Source of the DNA: Adiantum capillus-veneris
Lineage: Eukaryota; Streptophyta; Polypodiopsida; Polypodiales; Pteridaceae
Direction of reading: 5' to 3'
DNA: 64,000 nt
Assembly (NCBI GenBank): GCA_014529385.2
Contig: CM043945.1
Span: forward strand, 3,630,312-3,694,311
Under the pieces are notes generated by a model. That model saw nothing but the letters and a program-made list of their open reading frames with translations. It did no database searches and was not told where the DNA came from. This document shows, one piece after another, positions 33,510 to 45,282 of this stretch. The translations under genes and the position numbers were made by a program. How positions within the stretch are numbered: the first letter of the stretch is position 1; each line of letters opens with the position of its first letter.

Positions 33510-33600
<91 letters not shown>
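33510..33600. repeat. (TC)n microsatellite, about 45 units
   Basis: Uninterrupted TC repeat. Frames across it encode only Leu-Ser runs. Confidence 0.98.
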
Positions 33601-33603
<3 letters not shown>

Positions 33604-33627
33604 CTACCTTTATTTCAACACACATGT

Positions 33628-33775
33628 GAACAAGGTAGTGTTTGAAAGCTATAAGATTTGGCTATGGAGGAGGGGGGATGTACATGCCCCCTCCTCCATA
33701 TAGCTCTCACCTATGAACATGGTAGTGTGTGAGAGCTATAAGCTTTGGCTGTGGAGGAGGGGGGCATGTACATGC
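33628..33775 (+). repeat. Local direct duplication of about 60 bp, 88-bp spacing
   Basis: GAACAAGGTAGTG...GGAGGAGGGGGGATGTACATG at 33628-33686 recurs with changes at 33716-33775. No coding function is apparent. Confidence 0.8.
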
Positions 33776-34347
<572 letters not shown>

Positions 34348-34399
34348 TCTATTATCATCTTCGAAGGTCAAATATGACCTATGGGACCAAATGAACATG

Positions 34400-36480
34400 T
34401 CATGTGGTGTGAGTGGAGGTCATAAGTGACTCTTGATGCTCAATAATGGTTGAAATGAGCATCACAATAGAGAGTCCACATCGTGGTTGGGAGAGGAAGG
34501 TATGTAGGGAGAGCTCATGACTGAATATATGGGAAAAATAGGACCTAATGTGGTCAAAAGCTGAGCACTCAAGTAGTGTGTGGTACTCACTCTCTTGCAC
34601 TTGACGAGGGTATAAGATGCAAAGTCGATGAGACTCCTCGCAAGTGCCCCAACGTCTTGTCTTGCAGTGTAGAGAATGGGAGCTAAGATGAATGGAGGCA
34701 ATGGTGCGGATCCCACTCAACGGGATAAGCTTAAGGATGTATGGATGGGTTTGGTTACCTCGTTCGGAGAAGAAGAGAGATTTGTAGTTTGGGGCAATGT
34801 GTGTGATGTAATGGCTGAAGCAAGAACCTTGGGATTTCTCCCAAGCCGTGATACATTGGCATTGTAAGAAGGCCTCATTAACTTGGGAGTCAATCGACGC
34901 ATCCTTGACCAAGTGACATGCATCCCATCGTCCAAACCATTTCTTGATGTCAAGCATCCACCCCGAACTTAATATTTTGCTCTTGCATGTCTTTTGGATC
35001 TTTTGACTTGCTTCATATGCGATTCTAGGAAGTCGATGCAAAGGACTACGTTGTGTCTTAAGCACGTACTCTACAACCCTTTGCATGCCCAAGACCTCAA
35101 TTGGAAGCAATCCGAACTCAAGAAGTAAGAGCATGTAGGGTGTTTGTGTCTTGACTTGGAGAAAGTTGGTGAGAAAACGTTTTTGGACATTCTCAAACTC
35201 TTTCCAAGTAGACTTCTCGATGCTACCACCCCACACCTGCACTCCATAAAGAAGCACAGGTGTCACCAATGTGTCAAAGAGGTACTTTTTGAGAGCCCAA
35301 CACTTGATCTCTCTAGCATTGCACATGTTCTCAAATACATAATAAGCCCTCCTTCCGGCTTCCAAGCAACGCATTGCACAATCCTTCTATTTATGATTGG
35401 ATGGAACCTGAAGGCCAAGGTACTTGAAGCTACTACCACATCAAGTTGCTCATTGTTGTATACAATGCATGGATTTTTGTCATTGAGGGTCTTTACAAGC
35501 ATAACCTTGGTTTTGGATCCATTCACGATCAACCCGCTATGTAGGCAAAAGCGTTCCAAGACACTCATAAGCTTTTGTGCATCTTCTAAAGTATGTGCCA
35601 AGAGCACTACATCATCGGCATAAAGCAAAAGCATGATCACCGCATTTCCAATCTTGACCTCTTCTATGCCTTCTTGCTGCATGAAATCAAGAACCATGCA
35701 TTTCAATTCATCAATGAGTAGCTCAAAGAGGGTTGGGGAAAGTGGCCATCCTTGTTTGACACCAATGGTGCTTGCAAAAAATTCTAAAATTCCATCTCCC
35801 ATACGTAGTCGACATATCACTTTTTGGTAGATGGGAAAGACTGCATGCATAAATTCTCTCGGCACTTGAAGGCTTTGCATACGTCTCCAAAGATTTCCTC
35901 ACAATACAATTTCAAAATCTTTCTTGAAATCCACAAAGCAACAATATAACTTTTTTCCTTTCAATCAAGACGCTTCCATAAGAACTCGAAGAGTGACAAG
36001 GTGATCAATAGTGCTATGATGCTTTCAAAAACCTGCTTGGCCAAGCACACATTTGTCGTTCTTTTCAGCCCATTCACTTATCTTCATCTCCATGATACAT
36101 CCAAATAACTTTGCCATCAAAGAACCAACCATTATAGTGTGATAGTTGTTCACATTGTTGACATCTCCTCCTTTGTGCAAAGGTTTGATCCAATTTGCAC
36201 TCCAATCATGAGGCATGCCATGCTGAAGTGCAAGGTTAAACATATCACGTATCAAATATTGTGTTTTCTTGCTTGTTCATTTAATCATTTCAGCCTTGAC
36301 ACCTTGAAGGTCCCCTGCCCTGTGAGTAGCAAGTTTCTCAAGCGCGCGGCATACATCTTCAATAGTAAAGAAGGGAGGCATAAATGGAAGGGAGATACAA
36401 CACTCCATCTTATCAACATTGGGTTGCTCATAGAGGTTCTTGCAATGCTTATACATATCCTCAAGAGTCAACTCATCAAA
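34400..36480 (-). pseudogene. LINE reverse transcriptase and C-terminal domain
   Basis: The minus strand encodes, in order, an RT N-terminal part (NWIKPLHKGGDVNNVNNYHTI, ISEWAEKNDKCVLGQAGF), the core (IGVKQGWPLSPTLFELLIDEL, the active-site box LLYADDVVLLAH, GLIVNGSKTKVM), thumb (VTPVLLYGVQVWG) and a C-terminal region with C/H residues near the end (ESEYHTLLECSAF). Frames break at about 36260, 35880 and 35370. Target-primed reverse transcription is the family's known mechanism. The clade is uncertain. The SPTLF-x-L-x-I-D-E-L wording is seen in L1/Dualen-like plant and algal elements. Confidence 0.88.
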
Positions 36481-36484
36481 GACC

Positions 36485-37780
36485 TCAACACGCTTGCCTT
36501 AGATTTTGCCGAAACTTGCCACATGCATGTGCTTTCTCTTGCACTAAAAGAAGTTGTTTTTTGACTTCCCACCTTCTCCTCTTTTTTTGAACAAGTGCTT
36601 TGTATGTGTGTGAACGTTCTAAAAAAACTTCCTTGTCTTTGCTTGCAGTCAAACTTAGCAAGTGTTTTGGGGTTTGACTACATTCCATGTCAAACCATTT
36701 CTTCTTGGTGCTACCCTTCTTAGACCTTTTGCAGGCCATGTGTATCACCGAAAGCATTCCTTCGCACAAGAGAAAATTACTTCTTTGAAAACATTCCACT
36801 TGCATTCTAATGTTGGGCTCTCTTGATGCTCTATCATGCTTAACATTTGGTCCACCATATTAGCATATATAAGTGCTTGTTTGAAGTCTAGATGTAGGTA
36901 CAAATGATTTACGTCCTGATTGAAGGCTACATGCTTGGGTCTTTTACCATACTTGAGGTCAATACATAACATTGTATGATCCAATTCCAGATTCCATTCA
37001 CCAAGTGTAAAGCTTTGTATGCATTCTAGAGTGGCTTCTGAAAACAACATATAGTCAATCACGCTATCACCATTGCGCTTTCTACATGTAAAGTCATTGG
37101 TGCCTTGCCATAAAGATACACCATTTGCAATAAGCATTCCGGTATTGTTGCACATATGTAGAAGTGACTTTCCATAGTAATCTAGTTCTTTTGCATCATT
37201 AGAACTTCGAGTATACATGTATGAGTCATCCATTCTTCTTGAGATCTGCGGCATGTCGACTTATTGTGTGTCGTGCTGTAACATATTTATGTGAGCATTC
37301 ATGTCTCCAAAGACAATGACTTCACCTTGGTCTTTGTAATGAGAAATGTCTTCCTCTAGTTCAACAAAGGACTAATCTCTATCCAAATCCAAGCGAGCAT
37401 AAAAGTTGGAGTCATAGTGAGGAATGTAGCAACCAGCCACCACAAACATGAGTTGACCATTTGGTGGACTGATTTTCAGTCATAAGTAGCGTTATACTTA
37501 TCTTCTTTGACAATGGAAATATCTTTCAAACCATTGTTGATCATACATGCTACACCTCCTTGGCCTCTACGTTGCTTTGTATTTTTGGCCCACATCAAAG
37601 AATGCACATCGTATTTCTCAAATCCAAGAATTCGTTGCGCATCATGCTCCCATGTTTCGACAAGAAATATCACATCGGAGTCATTGGTAAGCTAATCAAT
37701 GCCAATTTCCGTATTCCATGGATACCCGTTACAATTCCAAAAGCTTATTCGCAAGCGTGAGTTGGTCTCAGATCTTGTGT
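36485..37780 (-). pseudogene. LINE endonuclease (APE type) and linker
   Basis: The start reads ISFWNCNGYPW (the N-W-N-G motif of APE-like nucleases), then IFLVETWEHDAQ with the E-T-W motif, GGVACMINNG, GDSVIDYMLFSEATL, and LDHTMLCIDL (the S/L-D-H motif). Frameshifts and stops lie at about 37475 and 37260. The segment 36485-36805 is the nuclease-RT linker. The nuclease would nick target DNA to start insertion. It is inactive here. Confidence 0.82.
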
Positions 37781-37782
37781 CC

Positions 37783-38348
37783 CTATTTGTTGGGTGGGCG
37801 TGCATCCCCCTCAAGTGACTTTTCTTCTTGAGATGACACCTTAACTGTCTTGCTTCTTTCCTCATATGCTTTGCGAAATGCATTTTGTTGCATAAGAGTG
37901 CAATCCTCATATACATTAAAATTTGTTCCTTTGAGGTAGATCCAACTATTGTCAAGGATGATCTTTCTCTTTACCTCATCAACCATGGTACATACAACAG
38001 GTCTTTCTCCCAAGCGAGAGACTCCTAGTTTTCCAACTCGATGTGCACCATAAGCCATGATTCCATACATGCCAAAGTATGTAGCAAAAAACTCTTCAAT
38101 AGCAACCGCGAGAGATTGTGGTGTTTCCATGCTTTACTCCTTGATTCCATGAATGATGATGTTCTTTGAGCGTTTTTGCCGTTCATGCAATTCTTGAGCA
38201 CATTCTCTACATTCTTTGCTTGGACAATGGCTTGCGTGATAGGAGATGTAGAAACCACATTATCCTTACATATATCAGTCCATGATTTGGATGCATTTCT
38301 CATCTCACATACATCATATCGTATTGTATCTATCGTTTTCTCTTTCAT
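37783..38348 (-). pseudogene. LINE ORF1-like protein, 5' truncated
   Basis: The minus strand reads KSWTDICKDN, then (after a frame change) RSKNIIIHGIKE, FGMYGIMAYGAHRVGK, RPVVCTMVDEVKRKIIL and LKGTNFNVYED. This order (R-x-x-N-I-I-I-x-G, R-x-G, R-P-V-V, L-K-G-T-x-x-x-V-x-E-D) matches the RRM-like nucleic-acid-binding ORF1 of L1-type LINEs. The 5' end stops at the boundary with the transposase-like ORF at about 38348. Confidence 0.65.
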
Positions 38349-38951
38349 ATGAACAAGGATTGTGCACCATCTTTCACTGTGCGGTCGGAGAAAGAAATTT
38401 GGTGGCTTGGTTCTATTGAAGTTCCCAAGGAGACCCATGGAGTGCTTGCTTGGATTTTTGAACGCATTCCGTGGATAACAGATGTCATTAAGGCACAACT
38501 AGCTGGAAAAAAACTCCAAGTAGATGGCATACATGAGTTTGAAGTTGATTGGAACTTAGGTGGCGATTTGAAAACAATCAAGTGCATTCTAGGGTGCAAA
38601 CAAGGGGCAAGAGCTCTATATCCTTGTCCATTCTTCATTAAGGGTAATAAGGGGAATGCACGCAAAATTGCAATAGTCGACAAAAGAGAGGAAGATGACA
38701 ATTCACAAATTACACGTGTGTGGGAGCATTCGGTTCTACGATGTCCTATACTAGAGGAGCCCAATCGTTCCACAAAATACAGTGAATGGAATCCTATAAT
38801 TAACTTCCCTCTCAAAAATGTGCATTTTTGCACACTTCATGCTTTTATGCGTATCTTTGATCGTTTATTAAAGCTTCATATTGATTATGCCTTTACAATG
38901 AAGCCTGCGGAGAGGTCGCTTGATGCTATCTCAAAAGTGGAAGGGCTCTAA
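38349..38951 (+). pseudogene. Transposase-like ORF, part 1
   Basis: The open frame of 200 codons contains KTIKCILGCKQGARALYPCPFFI and later VHFCTLHAFMRIFDRLLKLHIDY. G-C-K-Q-G-A followed by Y-P-C-P-F, and a C-T-L-H-A-x-x-R-I box, remind me of uncharacterised transposon-borne proteins with an RNase H-like core, in which the second Cys of CPxC is normally kept (here F). The N-terminus is cut by the LINE. I cannot name the family. Confidence 0.4.
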
Positions 38952-39820
38952 AATTTAATAGGTTGTCATGGGACCAACACCTCCATTGTTGTGCAGAAGA
39001 ACAATGCAAGCGCTTAGGAAGTGGCCTAATTAGTGTCCATGAGTGGACTAAAGGCAAGGCACTTTTTGAAGAGGGTTCAGTCCAAGGAAAGTAGTGTTGC
39101 TACTGGAACATCAACATCTGAAGGTGGATGGGAGTTGTGGAAGGATCTTTGCAAGTATACGACGGACAATGATATCAATGCAAGTGTTGTGCTCGGGGTT
39201 GTGCTTAGCCGACAAAATGTTTGGGCAGTATTCAAAAGGATGATGAAGATACTTTGACTTGCAAGCACAATCAGTGAGCAACGACAAGAATTCCAAAATT
39301 TGGTGGTGAAGTCCACAAAGGCAATTGTCACTGGATGGGGTGAATCAAACATTACACACTATATGGTGAGTGCTGCTATTTTGACTTGGTCTGTACTATG
39401 CTTTAGGTTTGATCATTGATGTGTTGTGGATTTATGGGCATCACATCCTCTATGTCCATGGTGGATACTTTATCAACATGTATGGTTCATTGGATCTTTG
39501 GAGCACGCAAGGTATGGAGAAGTCACACTATCATGCCAGGGGTGTCTACTTCAAGAATACAAGACATGGAGGGGATTTAGTGCGCTCAAGAAATGTTCAA
39601 CTGGTTTTACCGCACCACCTTTGGATGCAAAATGTCGATTGAACGTGCAATATCATCGCGGTTGGAAAAAGAAGCTCGTCTATTGGTCCATGTTCGTTCC
39701 TCAGAGCGTTGGAGATCCTCACAAGGTCCAACACGGCATGCATTGTGGCAAGCATCAAGGACTAGGTGGAAACATTTTGGGTCAAGAGAGGTAGTAGATG
39801 TATTTAGAATCTCATGATAA
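38952..39820 (+). pseudogene. Transposase-like ORF, part 2 (frameshifted)
   Basis: Frames at 39033-39257 and 39409-39642 give LSRQNVWAVFKRMMKIL, TGWGESNITHYMVSAAIL, and GSLDLWSTQGMEKSHYHARGVYFKNTRHGG. The G-S-L-x-x-x-S-T-Q-G-M-E-K and T-x-H-G-G pattern continues the part 1 protein in the order expected for a terminal catalytic segment (with E). At least three frameshifts or stops. 39820-40080 shows no gene. Confidence 0.4.
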
Positions 39821-40082
39821 TGGAAAATCCATTGCACTTGGATGCACATGTTATCCCCGTAATTTGAGCATTACATCATATTTTCGTGTGCCAAAACCCT
39901 GTCTTTTTTTGTATTGAGTGTTTTCATTGTTTGATCGTTTACACAATTTTACAAGTAGACATTTCGTTCTGTGTGTTTGAATAGTTCTCTAATTTCATGT
40001 GGTTTTAAAATTCAAAAGATTATTTTCTCGTGCTTTTAGTGGCTCTTTTCCACCATGTGAACCCACCCTTATATGACCACCC

Positions 40083-40090
40083 TATATAAA
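40083..40090 (+). promoter_or_regulatory. TATA box upstream of the H3-tail-like ORF
   Basis: TATATAAA in CCTATATAAAGAG lies 93 bp upstream of the ATG at 40183. The leader between is C/A-rich (CACAAACACATAACACTCCTTCC), typical of a plant 5' leader. Confidence 0.55.
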
Positions 40091-40182
40091 GAGGGAAAAC
40101 CTCCCTTTCACAAACACATAACACTCCTTCCCTCACCGAACACCACAAGCTCTAAGAAGCCCCCCAAACGCACTTTCTAGAG

Positions 40183-40285
40183 ATGGGAAGGACCAAACAG
40201 ACTGCAAAGAAGAATCCAAAGACCAATGAGGCACACAAAAGGTAGAAGATGCGTGAAAATTGGCAACTAAAAGAGCTAGCTGATC
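40183..40285 (+). pseudogene. Histone H3 tail-like N-terminus, interrupted
   Basis: The ATG opens MGRTKQTAKKNPKTNEAHKR and then TAG. Set against the H3 tail (ARTKQTARKS), R2, T3, K4, Q5, T6, A7 and K9 are kept. After the stop the same frame reads KMRENWQLKELADPP until family B DNA starts at about 40286. The stop may be a mutation, or AAAAG|GTAGAA may be a splice site. Taken with the H3 fold at 54385, this is the probable 5' part of the same gene. Confidence 0.55.
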
Positions 40286-40370
40286 CTCCTTCACGATGAA
40301 GTACCTGCAAACACACACACAAACACACGACAACAATTCGTATGGCAAATCCACAATAGATTGATACCAC
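40286..40370 (-). mobile_element. Family B LTR partial duplicate
   Basis: Matches 40754-40831 and 44269-44351 (GATGAAGTACCTGCAAACACAC to CCACAATAGAT), followed by TGATACCAC, which is the complement of the primer site. It abuts the full LTR at 40371. Confidence 0.8.
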
Positions 40371-41858
40371 TGTCATAAACGGGTGCGCATAACAATATAA
40401 AATGCATTCGGATAAATAGGATTTATCACTTATTGTTGAAGCCAAAGGATATAGAGAGAAATAGATAGATAGAGAGAGAGAGAGAGAAGATCGACACAGT
40501 ACTGGGGACCAGAAGATGGGTTGGTCCCCCCCCTTAAAGAGAATCCTTTATTAGGGAGAATCTTTTTACAAGCACAAGAACCGGAGAAAACCCCTCCGTT
40601 CTAATTCTCTGACTCGATAGTCATTCCTTCCCGTAAGGGAAATCCGAGAGACGAGCTCTCAATCCTTTTTCCATCTGTACTCTCGAGACTCCGTAGACAA
40701 TTTCCAAATTCCGTTCCCGGAATTCCCAAGCGTAGGCCGAAGCCTTCTCGCTTCTCCTTCGCGATGAAGTACCTGCAAACACACACGCAAACACGCGACA
40801 ACAATTCGTATGGCGAATCCACAATAGATACCTGACGCTCTTGCGCAAGAAAAGCGACTTTCGTGCTTCTAGTCTCGCAATATCTTGCGTTATTTGGCGG
40901 CAGAGTCTTCTCTTGTTGACGTTGGTAACTCCTCTTTCAGTGAGGGCATGTGGTGCTTTTATAGCTCCTTGGCCACGGCACGAATAGCTGCTCACGTAGA
41001 GATCGCGGCCGTTTTTTTTTTTTTTTTTGGGTTGCTGTTCTATCCGAAATAGGGAGAGAGAATTCGCTGGCTGGTTTTGTTGCTTTATTTTCTAAGTAGC
41101 TGCCCACTTATTAAGTGGGCGGCCGGCATATTTTAAAATTGGTCTGAACCTACCCAAAAACTCAGTAAAACCTTATAAGTTAAAAACAACGCCTTTCACA
41201 ACACTTCCCAGGCGTCCATGGATGCAACCACATGCTCGAACGCAAAGCAAACATAGATTCCTCGCGGGGAAGGGTTTGCTCTTCCCGGAAAACTCGTTAA
41301 AGTATTCCGCTTTTTAAGAAAAGCTTCTGAGAACCCATCTTTATTCTTGTGCTTGCGTCTTTACGCGTATTCCTCTTTCCAATTCGGGTTTCCTCTCGAC
41401 TATGGATATTCCCTTTCCGATGCACCCGTCACCCACCTTGTGACGCATGAGAAATACCCATTACCTAGTCCTTTCCTACCGAACTTACGATACAATCCCC
41501 TTCACGATGCTCTATGTCACCCATCCTATGACGCATCAGAGATGTCCGTTCCCGGATGGTCGGATACTTCTTACTGATGCTCCCTGTCACCCATCCATTG
41601 TGATGCATCAGAAGTACCCGTTCCTGGTGGCCTTACAGATATTCTCGTTCTCAGTGCTCCCGTCATTACTTTCAATGACGCACTAGGAATACTTTGTACT
41701 CGGATGTCTCCAGTGAGGAAAACCCTCTCACTTAAAATTCCAATAATTCATTTAGAATTATTTTTCCTTGGTGTTCCAAGCGAGAAAACCCTCTCACTTA
41801 TAAATCCAATAATTCATTTAGAATTATTTTTCTGTCAAATAAAGCCAATTTAGCAACA
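40371..41858 (-). mobile_element. Family B 3' LTR (minus-strand element)
   Basis: It runs from TGTCATAAACGGG to AATTTAGCAACA, 1488 bp. On the minus strand it is preceded by a purine run (AAGTGAGAGGGA, 41859-41870), so it is the 3' LTR. It holds a short GA tract (40469-40488) and a poly-T tract near 41012. Copies: 43860-45196 (partial, duplicated) and 6750-7308 (partial). Confidence 0.85.
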
Positions 41859-43137
41859 TCCCTCTCACTTATAAACAGTTTTCCTCAACTGTAGAGGTCC
41901 AACTGAAATGCCGGGGAGAAACCGGAAAGATTCCAAATCTTGCTCAATGGTGAGTTGAGATGGTCCTTTCTCAAAAGAGAGCTTAAAAATTAAATTAAAC
42001 AAAAATTCAATAATTCAATAATTCAATACTTACCTTACCGGTTCATGTCGTTCCTCTAGTACCTCGAGGATATCCTTCACCATTCATCAAACTTACGAGC
42101 CATGTAAGAACTTGTTATTCGCGTCTTTCCAACAGATTGGAAGTTTCCTCATCCGAGAATCGGTTAACTCAATTCCACCTTCTCAATTTTGAGAAGAATA
42201 ATCCTCCTAGAAATCAATCTAGGTCTATGTCCTTGCGCATAACCTTGCGCTATTAGTCCTGAGGATATTAAACCTCTTGTGTCCTCCCAGATAGGGAATG
42301 CCCAAGCCAAAGAGCATTAAGCTCGATGTCTTTCTTTCACAAAGAGAGTTCGCTAAAGAAGGTTCTTGTTTCGGGCCATCGTTCAACGTAGGCAGACGGT
42401 TCTAATCCAAAGATTCCTTGTGCACGTCCGCACTTCTTTCCAATCTTTTCCTCCTGCGAGTTATTACCACCAGTAATGTTTTCCAGACGCCCATTAGAGT
42501 CTCTTAATGGTAAAAGCACATAGCGTACTTAATGATCAATGATCATCAAAAAACCTCTTCTCCGTAGAGACTCAAAGTCCTTCTACCGAACACATCTCAA
42601 ATAGAGATTCTCGTGTTGGAATATCCTTGCGCGCAAAAAGGCGCTCAAGACAGTATAACAAACTCCCGTCCCGTTCCTGAAAAGGAGCTTGGTTCATCTC
42701 ATTCCGTTCAACAGAAAAAAAATTCAATTGGTAGATGACCCACCTTGGCGTAGGTCTGCATCTTCGTGTGTTATCCCTGTACCCAAAGGTGTACATAATT
42801 CTTAAGTTGTGTTAGAGTTTTGGTGAACCTAGGAACTTATCTTCCCTTCGTAAGATCCTTAGAGCGAACACGCTCAACTTGACGATCCCTTGGCTCGATC
42901 TTAGAGCAAAACCCGCTCATCAAATAATCTAGGATTTCAATCCTTGGATTCCTCGAGCACATGTCGTAGTCGTCGCTTCTTCCTTCCCTTGTAAAGAGAG
43001 TGTTCATTCACTTGTGCGAAAAGCACTACCATATCTTCCCTTACCGGGTAGGGGGTGTGGGCTTAAAGAGTATTCAAGCTTAATGAAAGCTTTTCTTTGC
43101 TTGAAAGCTCAGAATGGTCCCTTCATAATTTCCTTCC
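41859..43137 (-). mobile_element. Family B internal region, no pol genes seen
   Basis: About 1.3 kb between the polypurine tract and the Gag remnant. I see no RT, integrase or protease. Short frames are not supported. The element looks non-autonomous or internally deleted. Confidence 0.6.
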
Positions 43138-43700
43138 TCAGAGAGGATCAAGAATGGAGCTACCTTGGCAAGAGTGAACCACTACTTGCTTTGACTTGCT
43201 CGTGTTCCTATTGGTCAAACCGATCCCAATCTTCTTGGATGCCTTCCTCAAAGCGTAGAGGAAAAAAAATTTGTCGGAAAATCCAGTCTTGAATTGAATC
43301 CAAGTGTTGTTGTAAGTTCCTTGCAGAGCTTTGGTATACCACCAAGTACTTGCAATCCCCTTGAGGTGTTTGGTCACATGCCTCACCTTCAACGTTTTTT
43401 TTCAAAAATTGCCGTTTGCAAAGGCAACTTCAAACTTGTCGAATGAAAGCGGTAGCTTTTGGAACATCTTCCCTCCCCGTCAAAAATATCAAACTTGACT
43501 GGAGTGTTCCTAGGTCTAGACACCTTCTTCCTATTCTTCCCGAAATGACGGGATTTCTTGGCTATGGTTCTGAAGTGATGTTCATGGATATATTTTGGGT
43601 TCTGAAGGATCTCGAGCATTTTGCTCCTTGGATTCTCTAGGTTCTTGAGCATCATGCTCTTGTCGCCTTCTCAGAGAATCCCAAGTCTTGTGTCGACTTC
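43138..43700 (-). pseudogene. gag: Family B Gag remnant
   Basis: Minus-strand frames read VKFDIFDGEG, FEKKR, KVRHVTKHLKGIASTWWYTKAL and TWIQFKTGFSDKFF. The W-W and T-W-x-x-F-K-x-x-F pattern is that of gypsy Gag capsid. At least two frameshifts (near 43390). No knuckle remains. Confidence 0.7.
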
Positions 43701-43846
43701 TTGCAGAGAAATTTTTTTTTCCAACTCTGCGAGCTTTTCTTGAAGGACTTAGGTTTCCGCTTGCTTACTTCTCTCTTGGCTTGTCATGGCTTCTTCCCGT
43801 ATCTTCCCAGAGTCGTCCTCCTTTACAGAGAAAGAGAGGAGACCAT

Positions 43847-43858
43847 GCTTTGATACCA
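43847..43858 (-). promoter_or_regulatory. Primer-binding site, initiator-Met type (family B)
   Basis: The minus strand reads TGGTATCAAAGC, one mismatch from the standard site, next to the LTR end GTTTGTGACA. It fixes the element's orientation. Confidence 0.85.
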
Positions 43859-43859
43859 C

Positions 43860-43950
43860 TGTCACAAACGGGAGCGCATAACAATATAAAATACATTCGG
43901 ATAAATAGGATTTGTCACTTATTGTTGAAGCCAAAGGATATAGAGAGAAG

Positions 43951-44004
<54 letters not shown>

Positions 44005-44441
44005 CGACAAAGTAATGGGGACCAGAAGATGGGCTGGTCCCCCCCCTTAAAGAGAATCCTTTATTAGGGAGAATCTTTTTACAAGAACAAGAACCGGAGA
44101 AAACCCCTCCGTTCTAATTCTCTGACTCGATAGTCATTCCTTCCCGTAAGGGAAATCCGGGAGACGAGCTCTCAATCCTTTTTCCATCTGTACTCTCGAG
44201 ACTCCGTAGACAATTTCCAAATTTCGTTCCCGGAATTCCCAAGCGTAGGCCGAAGCCTTCTCGCTTCTCCTTCGCGATGAAGTACCTACAAACACACACG
44301 CAAACACGTGACAACAATTCGTATGGCAAATCCACAATAGATTGATACCACTGTCACAAACGGGAGCACATAACAATATAAAATACATTCGGATAAATAG
44401 GATTTATCACTTATTGTTGAAGCCAAAGGATATAGAGAGAA

Positions 44442-44510
<69 letters not shown>

Positions 44511-45196
44511 CGACACAGTACTGGGGACCAGAAGATGGGTTGGTCCCTCCCCTTAAAGAGAATCCTTTATTAGGGAGAATATTTTTACAAGCACAAGACC
44601 GGAGAAAACCCCTCCGCTCTAATTCTCTGATCGATGGTCGTTCCTTCCCGTAAGGCCAATCCGAGAGACGAGCTCTCAATCCTTTTTCCGTTTGTACTCG
44701 GAGTACTCCGCAGAAAATTTCCGAATTCCGTTCCCGCAATTCCCAAGCGTAGGCCAAAGCCTTCTCGCTTCTCCTTCACGATGAAGTACCTGGAAACACA
44801 CACGCCAACACGCGACAACAATTCGTATGGTGAATCCACAATAGATACCTGTCGCTCTTGCGCAGGAAAAGCGACTTCCGTGCTTCGTAGTCTCGCGATC
44901 TCTTGCGTTATCTGGCGACATAGTCTTCTCTTGTTGACGTTGGTAACTCCTCTTTCAGTGAGGGCATGTGGTGCTTTTATAGCTCCTTGGCCACGGCACG
45001 AATAGCTGCTCGCATAGAGATCGAGGCCGTTTTTTTTTTGGGTTGCTATTCTATCCTAAATAGGGAGAGAGAATTCACTGGTTGGTTTTGTTGCTTTATT
45101 TTCTAAGTAGCTGCCCACTTATAAAGTGGGCGGCCGGCATATTTTAAAATTGGTCTGAACCTGCCCAAAAACTCAATAAAACCTTATAAGTTAAAA
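43860..45196 (-). mobile_element. Family B 5' LTR with internal partial duplication
   Basis: TGTCACAAACGGG at 43860 runs to CCACAATAGAT at about 44342, then TGATACCAC, then the LTR starts again (TGTCACAAACGGG, 44352) and continues to CTTATAAGTTAAAA at 45196, where homology to the 3' LTR ends about 0.67 kb before its outer end. It contains GA microsatellites at 43960-44001 and 44443-44507. Confidence 0.85.
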
Positions 45197-45282
45197 TGCA
45201 CAAAGACGAACACGTCCAATGAGCGTCTGTCGTGGGAAGGAGAGGACATCCCAATGAATCATAGGGTGGTCGGAAAGACGTT
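45197..45282 (+). pseudogene. Non-TE remnant between two elements, possible middle of the H3-like gene
   Basis: This 86-bp stretch matches neither element family. It ends with ACGTT (45278-45282), which recurs at 54095-54099 on the far side of family C. Removing family C therefore joins it directly to the H3-like sequence at 54100. In the phase of the downstream H3 fold it reads SVVGRRGHPNES between two stops. Confidence 0.4.
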
